A stretch of DNA of 64,000 nt from Phycisphaeraceae bacterium (GTDB taxonomy: Bacteria; Planctomycetota; Phycisphaerae; Phycisphaerales; UBA1924), in contig CP075368.1 in NCBI GenBank assembly GCA_019454185.1, positions 2,955,649-3,019,648 on the forward strand, given 5' to 3'. Shown here one piece after another: positions 17,193-26,231 of this stretch. The notes beneath the pieces are model-generated. The model worked only from the letters and a program-made list of their open reading frames with translations. It did no database searches and was not told where the DNA came from. Within the stretch, counting starts at the first letter, position 1. Every line of letters starts with the position of its first letter. A program made the position numbers and the translations under genes.

Positions 17193-18317
17193 ATGCCCAC
17201 CGCCATCTCCATCCGAAACCTCCACAAGACCTTCGGCAGCGGCAAAGCCGCCACCGCCGCCGTCAACGGCATCAACCTCGAAATCCAACCCGGTGAACTC
17301 TTCTTCCTCCTCGGACCCTCCGGCTGCGGCAAAACCACACTCCTCCGCATGATCGCCGGCTTCATCGACCCCACCGGCGGCACCATCCTCTTCAACGACA
17401 AAAACGTCACCCACGCCCCGCCCAACACCCGCAACACCGGCATGGTCTTCCAGTCCTACGCCCTCTGGCCGCACATGTCCGTCGAACAGAACGTGGGCTT
17501 CGGCCTCGGCGTCCGCAAAGTCCCGAGACCCGAACGCAGGCAACGCGCCCAGGAGGCCCTCGACGCCGTCCAGATGGGCCAATACGCCAAGCGCAAGCCC
17601 AACCAGCTCTCCGGCGGCCAGCAGCAACGCGTCGCACTCGCTCGCGCCCTCGTCATCCGCCCCGATGTCCTCCTCCTCGACGAACCCCTCTCAAACCTCG
17701 ACGCCAAACTCCGAAACGACCTCCGCACCGAGATCCGCAGAACCTGCAAGACCTACGGTTCATCCGAAGGCCAGCCCGGCGGCATCACCACCATCTACGT
17801 CACCCACGACCAGAAAGAAGCCCTCTCCATGGCCGACCGCATCGCCGTGATGCGCTCCGGCCAGATCGTCCAGATGGGCACACCCACCGACCTCTACCGC
17901 CGCCCGCGCACACGCTTCGTCGCAGAGTTCCTCGGACAAACCAACATCATCCCCGCCACCGTCGCGGGGCGCGAGGGGGACCATCTCTCCGTCACCGCCG
18001 CGTCCGGCCCCATCCGCGCAGAGATGCCCCCCGAAACCACCATGCCCGAGCCCGCCGCAGGAACCAAAGTCCTCCTCTCCATCAGGCCCGAATCCCTCCG
18101 GCCCGCCCCGCCCAACACCCCCGCACCCATCCGCGGCACACTCGTCGAAACCACCTACCTCGGCGAGATCCTCCACCGCACCATCGAACTCCCAGACAAG
18201 ACCCGCGTCACCATCGCCGAACTCAACCCCTCCCCCGCCGCACTCGCACAACCACTCGGCTCCAGCGTCGCCCTCATCGCCGACCCCGCCGATGTCGTCG
18301 TGATTCCAGTCGAGTGA
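17193..18317 (+). CDS. ABC transporter ATP-binding protein, PotA/FbpC type
   Basis: A 374-residue ATPase with an N-terminal ABC domain and a C-terminal TOBE-like domain (about 250-374), the layout of the importer ATPases for polyamines, iron(III), sugars or sulfate. Walker A GPSGCGKTT is at 41-49, the Q-loop VFQSYALWPH near 85, the signature LSGGQQQR at 139 and Walker B VLLLDEP at 159, followed by the H-loop YVTHDQKEAL. The start is the ATG directly before ISIRNLHKTF. No permease or binding-protein gene is next to it, so the substrate is open. Confidence 0.9.
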   Translation: MPTAISIRNLHKTFGSGKAATAAVNGINLEIQPGELFFLLGPSGCGKTTLLRMIAGFIDPTGGTILFNDKNVTHAPPNTRNTGMVFQSYALWPHMSVEQNVGFGLGVRKVPRPERRQRAQEALDAVQMGQYAKRKPNQLSGGQQQRVALARALVIRPDVLLLDEPLSNLDAKLRNDLRTEIRRTCKTYGSSEGQPGGITTIYVTHDQKEALSMADRIAVMRSGQIVQMGTPTDLYRRPRTRFVAEFLGQTNIIPATVAGREGDHLSVTAASGPIRAEMPPETTMPEPAAGTKVLLSIRPESLRPAPPNTPAPIRGTLVETTYLGEILHRTIELPDKTRVTIAELNPSPAALAQPLGSSVALIADPADVVVIPVE

Positions 18318-18606
18318 TCGTCCACAAATATCTTCCTTACAAAGACTTATGCATTGTTCCCGCAGGCGGAACTCTCGCCCACGCGGGGCATGGACCCCGG
18401 TTTCAAGGTGTGCGACGCGTTTCATCATCAGCCGGCAACCTTCCCACGGGTTCTCCCGAATAGCACCCGCCGCACGCGTCACAGATGCCATCGGCATTGA
18501 CCGGAGCATCGGTGTTCGCTACAACCTTCGTCCCGGTCCGGCCTTGTCACGGCCCGCCCGGTCGTCGCATACGATCCACTCGACACGGTTCGTCAAGGAG
18601 TTGTCG

Positions 18607-18891
18607 ATGTCCCCCTACGCCCGTAACGCTTCCCGCCTCCTCATTGCCGCCGCACTCATCACCGGCCTCGCGGCGACTTCCGGCTGCTCGTCCTCGAAGG
18701 ACAAGCGAGTCGGCAAACTCCGCAACAACCCGACCCCCGGCATGTCCACGCTCTACCAGCGCCAGGACGATGTCGACAACACCCTCGCCGTCTACTTCAA
18801 CGAGATGGATCGCATGTTCTGGCAGGACCTCGGCCGCGCGTTCTACACCGACCGCCCCTCGCGGCTCACCCCGGAACCCCAGCCCCGCTGA
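18607..18891 (+). CDS. Small lipoprotein
   Basis: A 94-residue protein that begins after AAGGAG. The N-terminus has basic residues, a hydrophobic stretch (LLIAAALITGLAAT) and the lipobox SGC followed by SSS, so it should be lipid-anchored after signal peptidase II. The mature part is short, charged and has no recognisable domain (QDDVDNTLAVYFNEMDR). The frame stays open upstream to 18349, but only this start gives a signal sequence and a ribosome-binding site. A strong hairpin 40 bp downstream fits a single-gene transcript. Confidence 0.75.
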   Translation: MSPYARNASRLLIAAALITGLAATSGCSSSKDKRVGKLRNNPTPGMSTLYQRQDDVDNTLAVYFNEMDRMFWQDLGRAFYTDRPSRLTPEPQPR

Positions 18892-18931
18892 TCTCAACCA
18901 CAACTCGCGCAGACATCATCAAGTCTCTTGC

Positions 18932-18957
18932 AACACGGGTGAGCCATCACCCGTGTT
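18932..18957 (+). terminator. Hairpin terminator after the small lipoprotein gene
   Basis: A perfect 11-bp stem (AACACGGGTGA / TCACCCGTGTT) with a 4-base loop, 40 bp past the stop codon. It has only a weak T-rich tail (GTCGTT), so intrinsic termination may be partial. Confidence 0.6.
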
Positions 18958-19028
18958 GTCGTTCATACGCGCCAACATCCGCCCGGGCGCGGCGTCTCGA
19001 CGCACCGCCACACACACGACAAAGGGAA

Positions 19029-19054
19029 CGGGCGTGCCCATCCGGACACGCCCG
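19029..19054. terminator. Hairpin between convergent genes
   Basis: CGGGCGTG / CACGCCCG stem with a 10-base loop, preceded by AAAGG and followed by CTTT, so it could work on both strands. It lies downstream of the HTH gene on the minus strand and of the lipoprotein gene on the plus strand. Confidence 0.5.
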
Positions 19055-19177
19055 CGCTTTCAGTCTCAGAATGTCTTGTGGGAGAACAGAAGTCCCGTTC
19101 TCCCGAGCCCGGCGGGTCATCCGCTGGGCGTCCTCCTCGTTTTACCCCTCGCGGTCCGCGCTCGGCGGGACGCGAAC

Positions 19178-19612
19178 TTACGCCGAGTACTGCCCCCGAG
19201 CGATCTTCTTGAAGATCTTCGGGTGCTTGATCAGCGTCTGGTTGACAATCGTCCGGAAGTTCTCGGCCGACGTCTTGTACCCATTCTTCTGAACCGCCGC
19301 CGTCACCTCGGTCACGCCCATGGTCTTCCCCTTGAGCGTCTTCTGAAGCGCCTCAACCAGATTCATGTCGTTCTTCGGACGCTTCCGGCCCAGGTTCACG
19401 CCCGGCCCGCCGAAACGCAGACGACGAGAGCCGCCGATCCCGCCGCCGTTCGCGATGATCTCGCGCTCGATCGCCTCAACCTTCTGCATCGCCTTGGCGT
19501 GCTGCTTCTTCAGTTTCGTCAGCGTACGCCCACGCCGAGCAATCTCGGCCTGAAGGTCGTCAACACTCAAACGTGAAAGACCGCGTGTTCCAGTCGAAGC
19601 GCGCCTCGCCAT
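19178..19612 (-). CDS. HARE-like winged-helix protein with coiled-coil head
   Basis: A 144-residue basic protein. Residues about 15-55 form a charged coiled-coil-like helix (DDLQAEIARRGRTLTKLKKQ). The C-terminal half (MNLVEALQKTL...TVTEVTAAV-type ...NFRTIVNQTLIKHPKIFKKIARGQY) has the pattern of the HARE/HB1-type winged helix that recognises DNA or serves as a transcription-associated module. Small proteins of this layout are frequent in planctomycetes. The start at 19612 is the second methionine of the open frame, next to MARRAS. Its targets are unknown. Confidence 0.6.
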   Translation of the reverse strand: MARRASTGTRGLSRLSVDDLQAEIARRGRTLTKLKKQHAKAMQKVEAIEREIIANGGGIGGSRRLRFGGPGVNLGRKRPKNDMNLVEALQKTLKGKTMGVTEVTAAVQKNGYKTSAENFRTIVNQTLIKHPKIFKKIARGQYSA

Positions 19613-19761
19613 ATGTGTGAACCTCACTTATCTTGACCCCGGCCGATACACTTTCGGCTCTCGCGCACAAAGCAGCTTTCGGCGCTGGGACCAAAACTTA
19701 CACACGCCGGACCTTCGATTCCACACCCGAACCAAGATTCACGCCCGACCGCCCATCCACC

Positions 19762-21138
19762 TCAGCCGCCCGGCGGCGTCACAACCTCGCCCCCGAGCTC
19801 ACGCTCGACCATCGCCGAAACCTGCTCGATCGTCTCGCCGGCAACATACTTCTCAAACTTCCCGAGCAGCTCCCCGCCCCGACCGATCACCACAAAGGTC
19901 GGATACGTCCGAACGTCATACGACGACGCCACGCCATCCGCACCCAGCAGCAGCGTGTACCCGAGACCACGATCCTTGAAGAACGCGATCGGGCGATCAT
20001 CCGAGCGTTCACGCACAGACATCCCCAGCACACGCACGCCCCGATCCTTGAAACGCTCGTGCAACGCCTGCACCTCCGGCGCAGACTGGCGGCACTGGAT
20101 GCTCCACGATCCCATGAAGTCCAGCACTACCACGCTCCCGCGCAATGAATCCAGCGACACTATCTCCCCCTCCGCGCTCCGCAGAGAGAACCCCGTCGCC
20201 ATCGGACGAATCTCACGCGCCGGCTGACGCCGCTGCTCGACCCGCTCCGCGCCCTCCTCCCCGCCGTCGCCGCCCAGCCGCGCCAAAGTAGCCGCACGCA
20301 CCGGCTGATCCACCGGATCCGTCGTGATCACAAATCGTTCACGCACGCCACCCTCGGGACCCTCGATCTCAACATCCTCCATCGTCAACGAAGGATTCAA
20401 CTCAACATTCCGGAAGTCCGTGATGAACGACGCGCTGAACTGCATCGCCTCGTTCCCGCCACCCACATACTGCGCAAACCGCCGAGGCAACTTGTCCTCC
20501 TTACCGATCCACATCCGCGCCTGCCTCTGGTTCGCGCGATACGTAATGTCAACCACCGTGCACACAACCCCGTCCAGCGTCTCCTCACCGGAGATCACCG
20601 AGTCCGCCTTCTCCATCTCGTCACGCCACGGATTCGTCCCGATCATCTCCTTCACACGAACCGTCTCCGCAAGACGCACGCCCGCGTCCATCACGCGGCC
20701 CTTCCGAACCACCACGCCGCCCGCCGCGCTGTCCACAAACTGCGTCTGATCGATGAACCACGCCACGTCGAACGGCACAAGAGGATCGCCCCCACGCATG
20801 TTCCCCGTACCCTTCGCACGCATGATCCAGTGATACTTCGTGCTCTCCGGCTTCAGCATCGTCACACGCGCAGACGCCCCGCCCAGCGGCACAGGAAGAT
20901 TCCCCTCCTTCCGATGCGAAATGTCCCAGCGGATGCTCCGCGCCCGATTGATCGCCGCGGCACACTCCAGAATCGCCGCACGACCCGACGACGCACGCTG
21001 CCCCTCACCGCGCTCCACACCCTCCGGCGCAACCTGCGCCTCAACCTGCTCCACACGCTCCTGCGCCGACGCGCTCACGCACACCAACGCACACGCCGCC
21101 ACAACGCTCGCAACCCGAACCAGTTCATTCTTCTTCAT
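19762..21138 (-). CDS. Secreted TlpA/ResA-like thioredoxin-fold protein lacking the first Cys
   Basis: A 458-residue exported protein. A signal peptide (VASVVAACALVCVSASA) precedes a ~270-residue domain resembling LolA-like/DUF2092 outer-membrane-lipoprotein carrier folds (WIDQTQFVDS-type strands, MWIGKEDKLPRRF), then a TlpA/AhpC-type thioredoxin domain from about residue 315. The redox motif reads WSIQC at 345-349, so the usual CxxC is SxxC and only one cysteine remains. The cis-proline region (VRTYPTFVVIG) is kept. It starts at ATG 21138 with GGAG upstream. It may act as a monothiol enzyme or a non-redox binding module. Confidence 0.75.
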   Translation of the reverse strand: MKKNELVRVASVVAACALVCVSASAQERVEQVEAQVAPEGVERGEGQRASSGRAAILECAAAINRARSIRWDISHRKEGNLPVPLGGASARVTMLKPESTKYHWIMRAKGTGNMRGGDPLVPFDVAWFIDQTQFVDSAAGGVVVRKGRVMDAGVRLAETVRVKEMIGTNPWRDEMEKADSVISGEETLDGVVCTVVDITYRANQRQARMWIGKEDKLPRRFAQYVGGGNEAMQFSASFITDFRNVELNPSLTMEDVEIEGPEGGVRERFVITTDPVDQPVRAATLARLGGDGGEEGAERVEQRRQPAREIRPMATGFSLRSAEGEIVSLDSLRGSVVVLDFMGSWSIQCRQSAPEVQALHERFKDRGVRVLGMSVRERSDDRPIAFFKDRGLGYTLLLGADGVASSYDVRTYPTFVVIGRGGELLGKFEKYVAGETIEQVSAMVERELGGEVVTPPGG

Positions 21139-21286
21139 CGCTCGCTCCACAGTTCACCCCACGCACAAGCAACATCCAACCTACCCGCGTCCCCGCCACA
21201 CGCTTCACATCCAATCACCAAATGCCCACAACCAACGTCACGACATCGTCACATCCCACACCCCGCTCCACCCCCGCCCGCCCCAC

Positions 21287-22123
21287 TCACTCCACCTCCA
21301 CCCGAAGCAACTCACGCAACGCCGCACCAGGATCCTCCTGGCGCATCAGGTGCTCACCCACAAGCACAATCCGAACACCACTCATCCGAAGCCGCTTCAG
21401 ATCCTCCGCAGACCGGATCCCGCTCTCCGAAACCAGCGTCCGAGGATCCTCCACCATGTCCACCATCCGCAGCGTGTGACCCAGATCAACCCGCATCGTC
21501 CTCAGGTCCCGGTTGTTGATCCCCAGCAACGCATACGACGAGTGCGGGAACCCCACGTGCGGCCTCACACGCAGAAGATTCTCCATATCGTGAACCTCAA
21601 GCAGCACCGTCATCTGCAACTGCTGCGAAAGAATCATCAGATCAAGCATCTCGCTCGTCGTCAGACACTCCGCAATCAACAACACCGCGTCCGCGCCCGC
21701 CGCACGGCTCTCCCACAACTGCCACGGATCAAGAATGAAGTCCTTCCGAAGCACCGGCAAAGGCACCGCATCCTTGATCCGCTGAATGAACTCCAGACGA
21801 CCGCCAAAGAACTTCTCGTCCGTCAGACACGAAATCGCCGATGCGCCGTTCTCGAAATATCCAAGCGCAACCGCCTCAGGCCGAAACCCCTCACCCGCGT
21901 ACTCCGCTCGGATCAGGCCGGCAGAAGGACTCCTCCGCTTGACCTCCGCAATCACAGAAGTCTGGAAACCGTTCGGGTGCCGCGTCACCGATGCAAAGAA
22001 GTTCCGCGGCGGCTCCTGCTGCGCCACCATCGCCTCTAACTCACCAAACGAAACCCGCTCCTTCCCGAGCGCGATCTCGCGGCGTTTCTCTTCCATGATG
22101 TCCAGAAGTGTTTGCGAAAGCAT
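21287..22123 (-). CDS. trpC: Indole-3-glycerol-phosphate synthase
   Basis: A 278-residue TIM-barrel enzyme that closes the indole ring in tryptophan biosynthesis (CdRP to indole-3-glycerol phosphate). Key motifs are present: VIAEVKRRSPSAG (catalytic Lys), VLRKDFILDPWQ, LLIAECL, LLGINNRDLRT, and the phosphate-binding VSESGIRSAEDL and VLVGEHLM. The length is normal. No other trp gene is adjacent. Its ATG overlaps the ATG of the divergent CPBP gene (CATG), so the two 5' regions lie within each other's coding sequence. Confidence 0.95.
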   Translation of the reverse strand: MLSQTLLDIMEEKRREIALGKERVSFGELEAMVAQQEPPRNFFASVTRHPNGFQTSVIAEVKRRSPSAGLIRAEYAGEGFRPEAVALGYFENGASAISCLTDEKFFGGRLEFIQRIKDAVPLPVLRKDFILDPWQLWESRAAGADAVLLIAECLTTSEMLDLMILSQQLQMTVLLEVHDMENLLRVRPHVGFPHSSYALLGINNRDLRTMRVDLGHTLRMVDMVEDPRTLVSESGIRSAEDLKRLRMSGVRIVLVGEHLMRQEDPGAALRELLRVEVE

Positions 22124-23297
22124 GGGCTCGATTCTTGACCCCCTCCGTCACCTCGTCACACCCCTCCGACACCTCATCGGCACATTCCAACCCTCCCTCC
22201 GCCAATCCTCACTCCTCCTTGCCCTCCTCTTCATCACCCTCACCCCCTCTCCCGCCTCCGCTCAGGATCTCCCCCCCGCTCCCCCTCCACCCGCCGAGCA
22301 GGCCCCACGCGCCGAAACCCCGCCACCCCCACGCGAACAACCCCGCGAACAACCCCAACCCCGACCCACGCAACAACCCCGAGAGCAGTCCTCGCCCTCC
22401 GGCGACTCCGATTCATTCAAACTCCCCGATGTCACCGGCTGGACCGTCTCCGACGCCGTCGAATACGCCGAGAACAACCGCGTCGTTGTCGTCGCCATCG
22501 TCGCCGCGACCGTCTTCGTCTTCCTCTGGATCGGCAACATCGTCGGACCCGGCTCCACACCCAAGCTCGCCGGCCGCGATGTCAAACCCCTCCCCGCACC
22601 CATCTGGCTCTTCGGCGCGATCCTCGTCTTCATCGCCGCGCCCCTCGCCGCTCAGTTCCTCAAAGAACTCCCCCAGGTCAACTCCGGCTCCGACCTCCGC
22701 GAACGCGCGCTCACACAAGCCGGAGGCGTCGCCGCAGGCATCATCGCCGGCATGGCTCTCCTCTTCGTCATGTCGCGCACCGCGCCAAAGGCCGGACTCA
22801 AGATCAAGTTCTCAGACATCCCCTTCGGCATCGGCGCGTTCCTCCTCGCCCTCCCCTTCGTCATCCTCGCAGGCGATGCCGCCGTCGCCCTCTACCGCGA
22901 GCTCTACAAAGAATCACCCTCACCCATCGCACACCCCACACTCGAACTCATCCTCGCAAACAAGTCCAGCCAGTGGGCCATCCTCCTCGCCATCACCGCC
23001 GTCATCGGATCGCCACTCCTCGAAGAGATCCTCTACCGCGGCTTCCTCCAGTCCGCGCTCCTCCGCTTCCTCAACGGACAAGTCTGGCTCGCCATCATCG
23101 GCTCCGCCGCACTCTTCACCCTCGTCCACCGGCTCGGACAACCACCCGTCCCCTGGCACGCACTCCTCCCCATCTTCGTCCTCGGACTCTCCATGGGCAT
23201 CGCCTACGAACGCACCAAACGACTCGGCGTCCCCATCGCCATGCACATCTGCTTCAACGCGATGAACGTCGCCCTCGCCTGGTCTGGCAACACATAA
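22122..23297 (+). CDS. CPBP-family intramembrane protease
   Basis: A 391-residue polytopic membrane protein. An apparent signal sequence (LLLALLFITLTPSPASA) is followed by a Pro/Gln/Glu-rich linker (about 45-95) and six or more hydrophobic segments. The CPBP (Abi, CAAX-protease-like) motifs are present: EEILYRGFLQ, FTLVHRL, and the third motif MHICFNAMN. The family includes bacteriocin-immunity and prenyl-protease-like enzymes; the substrate here is unknown. ATG 22122 is the only methionine before the signal sequence, and it shares three bases with the divergent trpC start. Confidence 0.85.
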   Translation: MGSILDPLRHLVTPLRHLIGTFQPSLRQSSLLLALLFITLTPSPASAQDLPPAPPPPAEQAPRAETPPPPREQPREQPQPRPTQQPREQSSPSGDSDSFKLPDVTGWTVSDAVEYAENNRVVVVAIVAATVFVFLWIGNIVGPGSTPKLAGRDVKPLPAPIWLFGAILVFIAAPLAAQFLKELPQVNSGSDLRERALTQAGGVAAGIIAGMALLFVMSRTAPKAGLKIKFSDIPFGIGAFLLALPFVILAGDAAVALYRELYKESPSPIAHPTLELILANKSSQWAILLAITAVIGSPLLEEILYRGFLQSALLRFLNGQVWLAIIGSAALFTLVHRLGQPPVPWHALLPIFVLGLSMGIAYERTKRLGVPIAMHICFNAMNVALAWSGNT

Positions 23298-23400
23298 GCC
23301 ACACTCCGGTTACGGATGGCGCTCGGCTCCATGAGGATTCGCTCTCGCCATACCTGGCACTATCCTGGACAAGGTTATTTGAAACTTGATGAAGAGGTGC

Positions 23401-24681
23401 ATGATGGGTGCCAGCAACAAAGATCTGTGTACCATCACGTCCGGTCAGAGCGTCCATCGCCGTGCATGCTGGATACCGATCTGCTTGCTTTCTTCGCTCC
23501 TCTTGCAGCCATCTTGCGACGGCAGCCACAATGGCGGCCACATGGAAGATCTCGGCACACTTGGAGGGCGCGATTCCTGTGCGAGAGCAGTATCCGCCGA
23601 CGGCAGCGTCGTAGTAGGAGAGGCGCAGACCCACCTCAACGATCCTCACGCGTTCCGCTGGACGGCCAGCGGCGGCATGACGGACCTTGGAACACTTGGA
23701 GGCCGGTTCTCAAAAGCGACCGCCGTCTCGGCCGATGGCACTGTAATTGTTGGAGAAGCTCGTACGAGCGAAGGGCGGTTACGGGCCTTCCGCTGGACTT
23801 CCAGCATCGGCATGTCAGAACTGACGGTTGCGAGTGAGTTCAGTGGATCAGCTGCGACTGCGGTATCTGCCGATGGTTCGGCCGTCTTGGTGCACACCTA
23901 TGACGATCAATCAATACCGACGATCCGCGCTTACCTCTGGACCACGGGAAACGGAATGCGGGACCTTGGGACGCTTGGAGGGGTAGCTGCCCATGCGCGC
24001 GCGATGTCCGCAGATGCATCGGTCATTGTCGGTGAATCCATAGATGCGGACGGAGTATTGCACGCCTTCATTTGGACGCCAACGGATGGAATGAGCAAGC
24101 TGGGCGACATGGATGGGCACTCCGCGGCATACGCGGTCTCCGCCGATGGAGCAGTCGTAGTAGGCAATCAGGTGGCTCGGGATCTGCTCGCCCAACAACG
24201 CGGATGGTTTCGGTGGACTCGCAATGAAGAGTTGCAGACAGGACTTGGGATCCTAAGTGGGAATACCGCAACACTTACTGTTTCTGCGGATGGTTCCGTC
24301 GTGGCCGGCCCATGGCGGAATGCGTCCGGCGAGTATCGCTACTTCCGCTGGTCTACGAAGGATGGAACTCGAGACATCGGTCCCGTCGGCCACAACTTGG
24401 CATCGATACCGATCTCCGCTGATGGATCGGTGATAATCGGGCATGCGCCTGGAAACCGCACCTTTCGTTGGACCGAAGCCAAGGGCGCACAGGATCTCGG
24501 AACCTGGGAGACAAACGCCAACACCGCGCCCGGAAGTTCCAAAGACGGTTCAGCGACAGTCGGACATGCGGCAAACCGAAACGTGTGCATCGCGCACGCA
24601 GTTTCTGCGAACGGCTCGGTGGTAGTCGGTCAGGCTACGAGCGCGGCCGGCCAGCTTCGGGCCTTTCGTTGGAGCCAGTGA
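23401..24681 (+). CDS. Secreted HAF-repeat protein
   Basis: A 426-residue protein with an N-terminal hydrophobic signal (WIPICLLSSLLLQPSC, possibly a weak lipobox), then about eight copies of a ~45-residue HAF-type repeat: 'HAFRWT...GMxDLGTLGG...A.AVSADGSVVVGE'. HAF proteins are probably extracellular beta-propeller-like structures of unknown function. The start at 23401 has AGAGG upstream; an in-frame ATG is also at 23389. The gene looks less GC-rich than its neighbours, which may point to transfer. Confidence 0.8.
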   Translation: MMGASNKDLCTITSGQSVHRRACWIPICLLSSLLLQPSCDGSHNGGHMEDLGTLGGRDSCARAVSADGSVVVGEAQTHLNDPHAFRWTASGGMTDLGTLGGRFSKATAVSADGTVIVGEARTSEGRLRAFRWTSSIGMSELTVASEFSGSAATAVSADGSAVLVHTYDDQSIPTIRAYLWTTGNGMRDLGTLGGVAAHARAMSADASVIVGESIDADGVLHAFIWTPTDGMSKLGDMDGHSAAYAVSADGAVVVGNQVARDLLAQQRGWFRWTRNEELQTGLGILSGNTATLTVSADGSVVAGPWRNASGEYRYFRWSTKDGTRDIGPVGHNLASIPISADGSVIIGHAPGNRTFRWTEAKGAQDLGTWETNANTAPGSSKDGSATVGHAANRNVCIAHAVSANGSVVVGQATSAAGQLRAFRWSQ

Positions 24682-24899
24682 GTCACCACTCCCGCCAGCC
24701 CCCATGAAACCGTCACGCGATACTCACGAACCCTGAAGAGTCGCCCGCACTCGCTCCGCTCGTCTGCTCGTTGCTCCGGTTCGACACGCTCGCAACGCCT
24801 CACGCGCACCGCGATCCTGCTCCGCCGCGTTCCCAACACCCGCACCCCGCAGGGGTGCTCGTCAAAACACAACCCCATCACCACTCTCTACACACCCTC

Positions 24900-25077
24900 G
24901 TCGCCCTCGAAGTCGCCGCCCGTCGCGACTTCGACGCTGACATCCCTGCCCCACCAAACAACTTCTCCGCCCGAAGGGCGCACCATCGTTGCCGCCCGCG
25001 CCGGCATCTGGTCAACGCGCCGCGATGCCGCCCCGAGAACGCCAACCAACAACCGACACCCCAAAGGGAGCCCCGGG
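24900..25077. repeat. Partial mosaic repeats left of the second insertion sequence
   Basis: Contains about 85 bp matching the beginning of the long dispersed repeats at 6240 and 28905, then the ACACCCCAAAGGGAGCCCC sequence also found directly left of the first insertion sequence. Nothing gene-like is seen between 24682 and the insertion sequence. Confidence 0.65.
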
Positions 25078-26059
25078 CGCGAGAGCATTTTGCGCCATGT
25101 GTTCCAAGGGTTTCCATTGTGGAGACTTGCGCGATCTGATGGCTCATGCCATGCTCGGTCCCACTGGTGGAGCTGCCAGACAGGAGACCGAGCATGGACA
25201 ACGCGAGTTGGAGGGTGTTGGCGGCGAGCGTGCGGAAGCTGGATCGGAGCCCGCGTGGCGGTCGCTTCACCTTCACCGATGCGGACATCGTGCTGACCTT
25301 TCTCTGGGCCGTCTTGCACCGACGACCCACCTCCTGGGCGTGCCGACGCGATGCATGGCCGTTGTGGCGGCGTGGTCGATTGCCCTCGCCAAGCAGGATG
25401 AGCCGGCGGCTGAGAACCACCAGCGTCCAGGCGTTACTTGCCGCGGCGGAGGCGGAGAATCTGGTCTCTGCATCGGGAGCGTTGGTGCTGGCTCTTGACG
25501 GCAAGGCCCTGCGCGTCGCCTCGCACTCCGGAGACCGGACCGCGACCTTCGGCGCATGGGGACTGCGCGGCTACAAGCTCCATGCGATCTGCGATCTCGC
25601 GGGCTCGATCGTCTCCTGGCGTCTCACGCCCATGCACTGCCATGAAGCAGTGATGGCCAAGCGGATGATGCGAGACATGGAGTTGAACGGGTATGTGCTG
25701 GCCGACTCGAACTACGACAGCGTGAAGCTCTATGAACTCTGCGCGTGCAAGGGCGGACAACTGGTGGTTCCGCGGAAGGACTGCCGCGTGGGTCGCGGCG
25801 TGCGGCGGTCCGGAACGCATCCGGACCGCCGTCGAGCCATCGACATGCTGGAGCAGAGCATGACGGGCTTCGGCAGGGGCCTGCTGTCACTCCGGCGCGT
25901 GATCGAGCGTGTGTTTGCACGCCTGGAAATGACCCACCATGTGGGGCTTATCCCGCCGCACGTGCGCGGCATCGAGCGGGTCCGTCGATGGATCCAAGCC
26001 ATCATCATCCTTGATCGACACACACAGGCAATGAAGCGATGACGCAAAAAGCTCGCGAG
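25078..26059 (+). mobile_element. 970-bp insertion sequence, copy 2, with 6-bp target duplication
   Basis: The element proper is 25084-26053, flanked by CGCGAG at 25078-25083 and 26054-26059. Terminal inverted repeats are as in copy 1. The outer flanks (AGGGAGCCCCGGG on the left, CCCGGGGTG on the right) match those of copy 1 on the same strand, while the element itself is reversed. The two copies are therefore separate insertions into equivalent palindromic sites, or one has inverted within its site. Confidence 0.88.
25194..26042 (+). CDS. DDE transposase of the 970-bp insertion sequence (copy 2)
   Basis: The predicted protein is the same, residue for residue, as that of copy 1 (282 residues from the AGGAG-supported ATG). 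It contains the same DDE motifs (ALDGKALR, LADSNYDS, RVIERVFARLE). Identity of both copies indicates recent movement and probable activity. Confidence 0.88.
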   Translation: MDNASWRVLAASVRKLDRSPRGGRFTFTDADIVLTFLWAVLHRRPTSWACRRDAWPLWRRGRLPSPSRMSRRLRTTSVQALLAAAEAENLVSASGALVLALDGKALRVASHSGDRTATFGAWGLRGYKLHAICDLAGSIVSWRLTPMHCHEAVMAKRMMRDMELNGYVLADSNYDSVKLYELCACKGGQLVVPRKDCRVGRGVRRSGTHPDRRRAIDMLEQSMTGFGRGLLSLRRVIERVFARLEMTHHVGLIPPHVRGIERVRRWIQAIIILDRHTQAMKR

Positions 26060-26084
26060 CCCGGGGTGCTGCGTCTCCGCACCG

Positions 26085-26230
26085 CCGCGACTTCACGCAT
26101 CTCAATCACATTCGATCAATCGCTGAAGCACTCTTCCGCACGAGGCGCCGCTGACCACCGACACCCTCACCTCCGACGCTGCGGAGCAGCGACCAATTGT
26201 TGCCATGCACGCCGACGTCTGGTCAACTCA
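26085..26230. repeat. Mosaic interspersed repeats right of the second insertion sequence
   Basis: Holds the CTTCACGCATCTCAATCACA unit and one TCCGACGCTGCGGAGCAGCG unit in the same order as beside the first insertion sequence. This shows that both elements sit in the same repeat context. It reaches the stop of the propeller/dockerin gene. Confidence 0.7.
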
Positions 26231-26231
26231 C

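Noticed and set aside
21139-21286. Possible trp leader or riboswitch near trpC
   Set aside because: This gap is downstream of trpC, and the trpC 5' side lies within the divergent gene; no leader peptide or terminator/antiterminator pair is visible.
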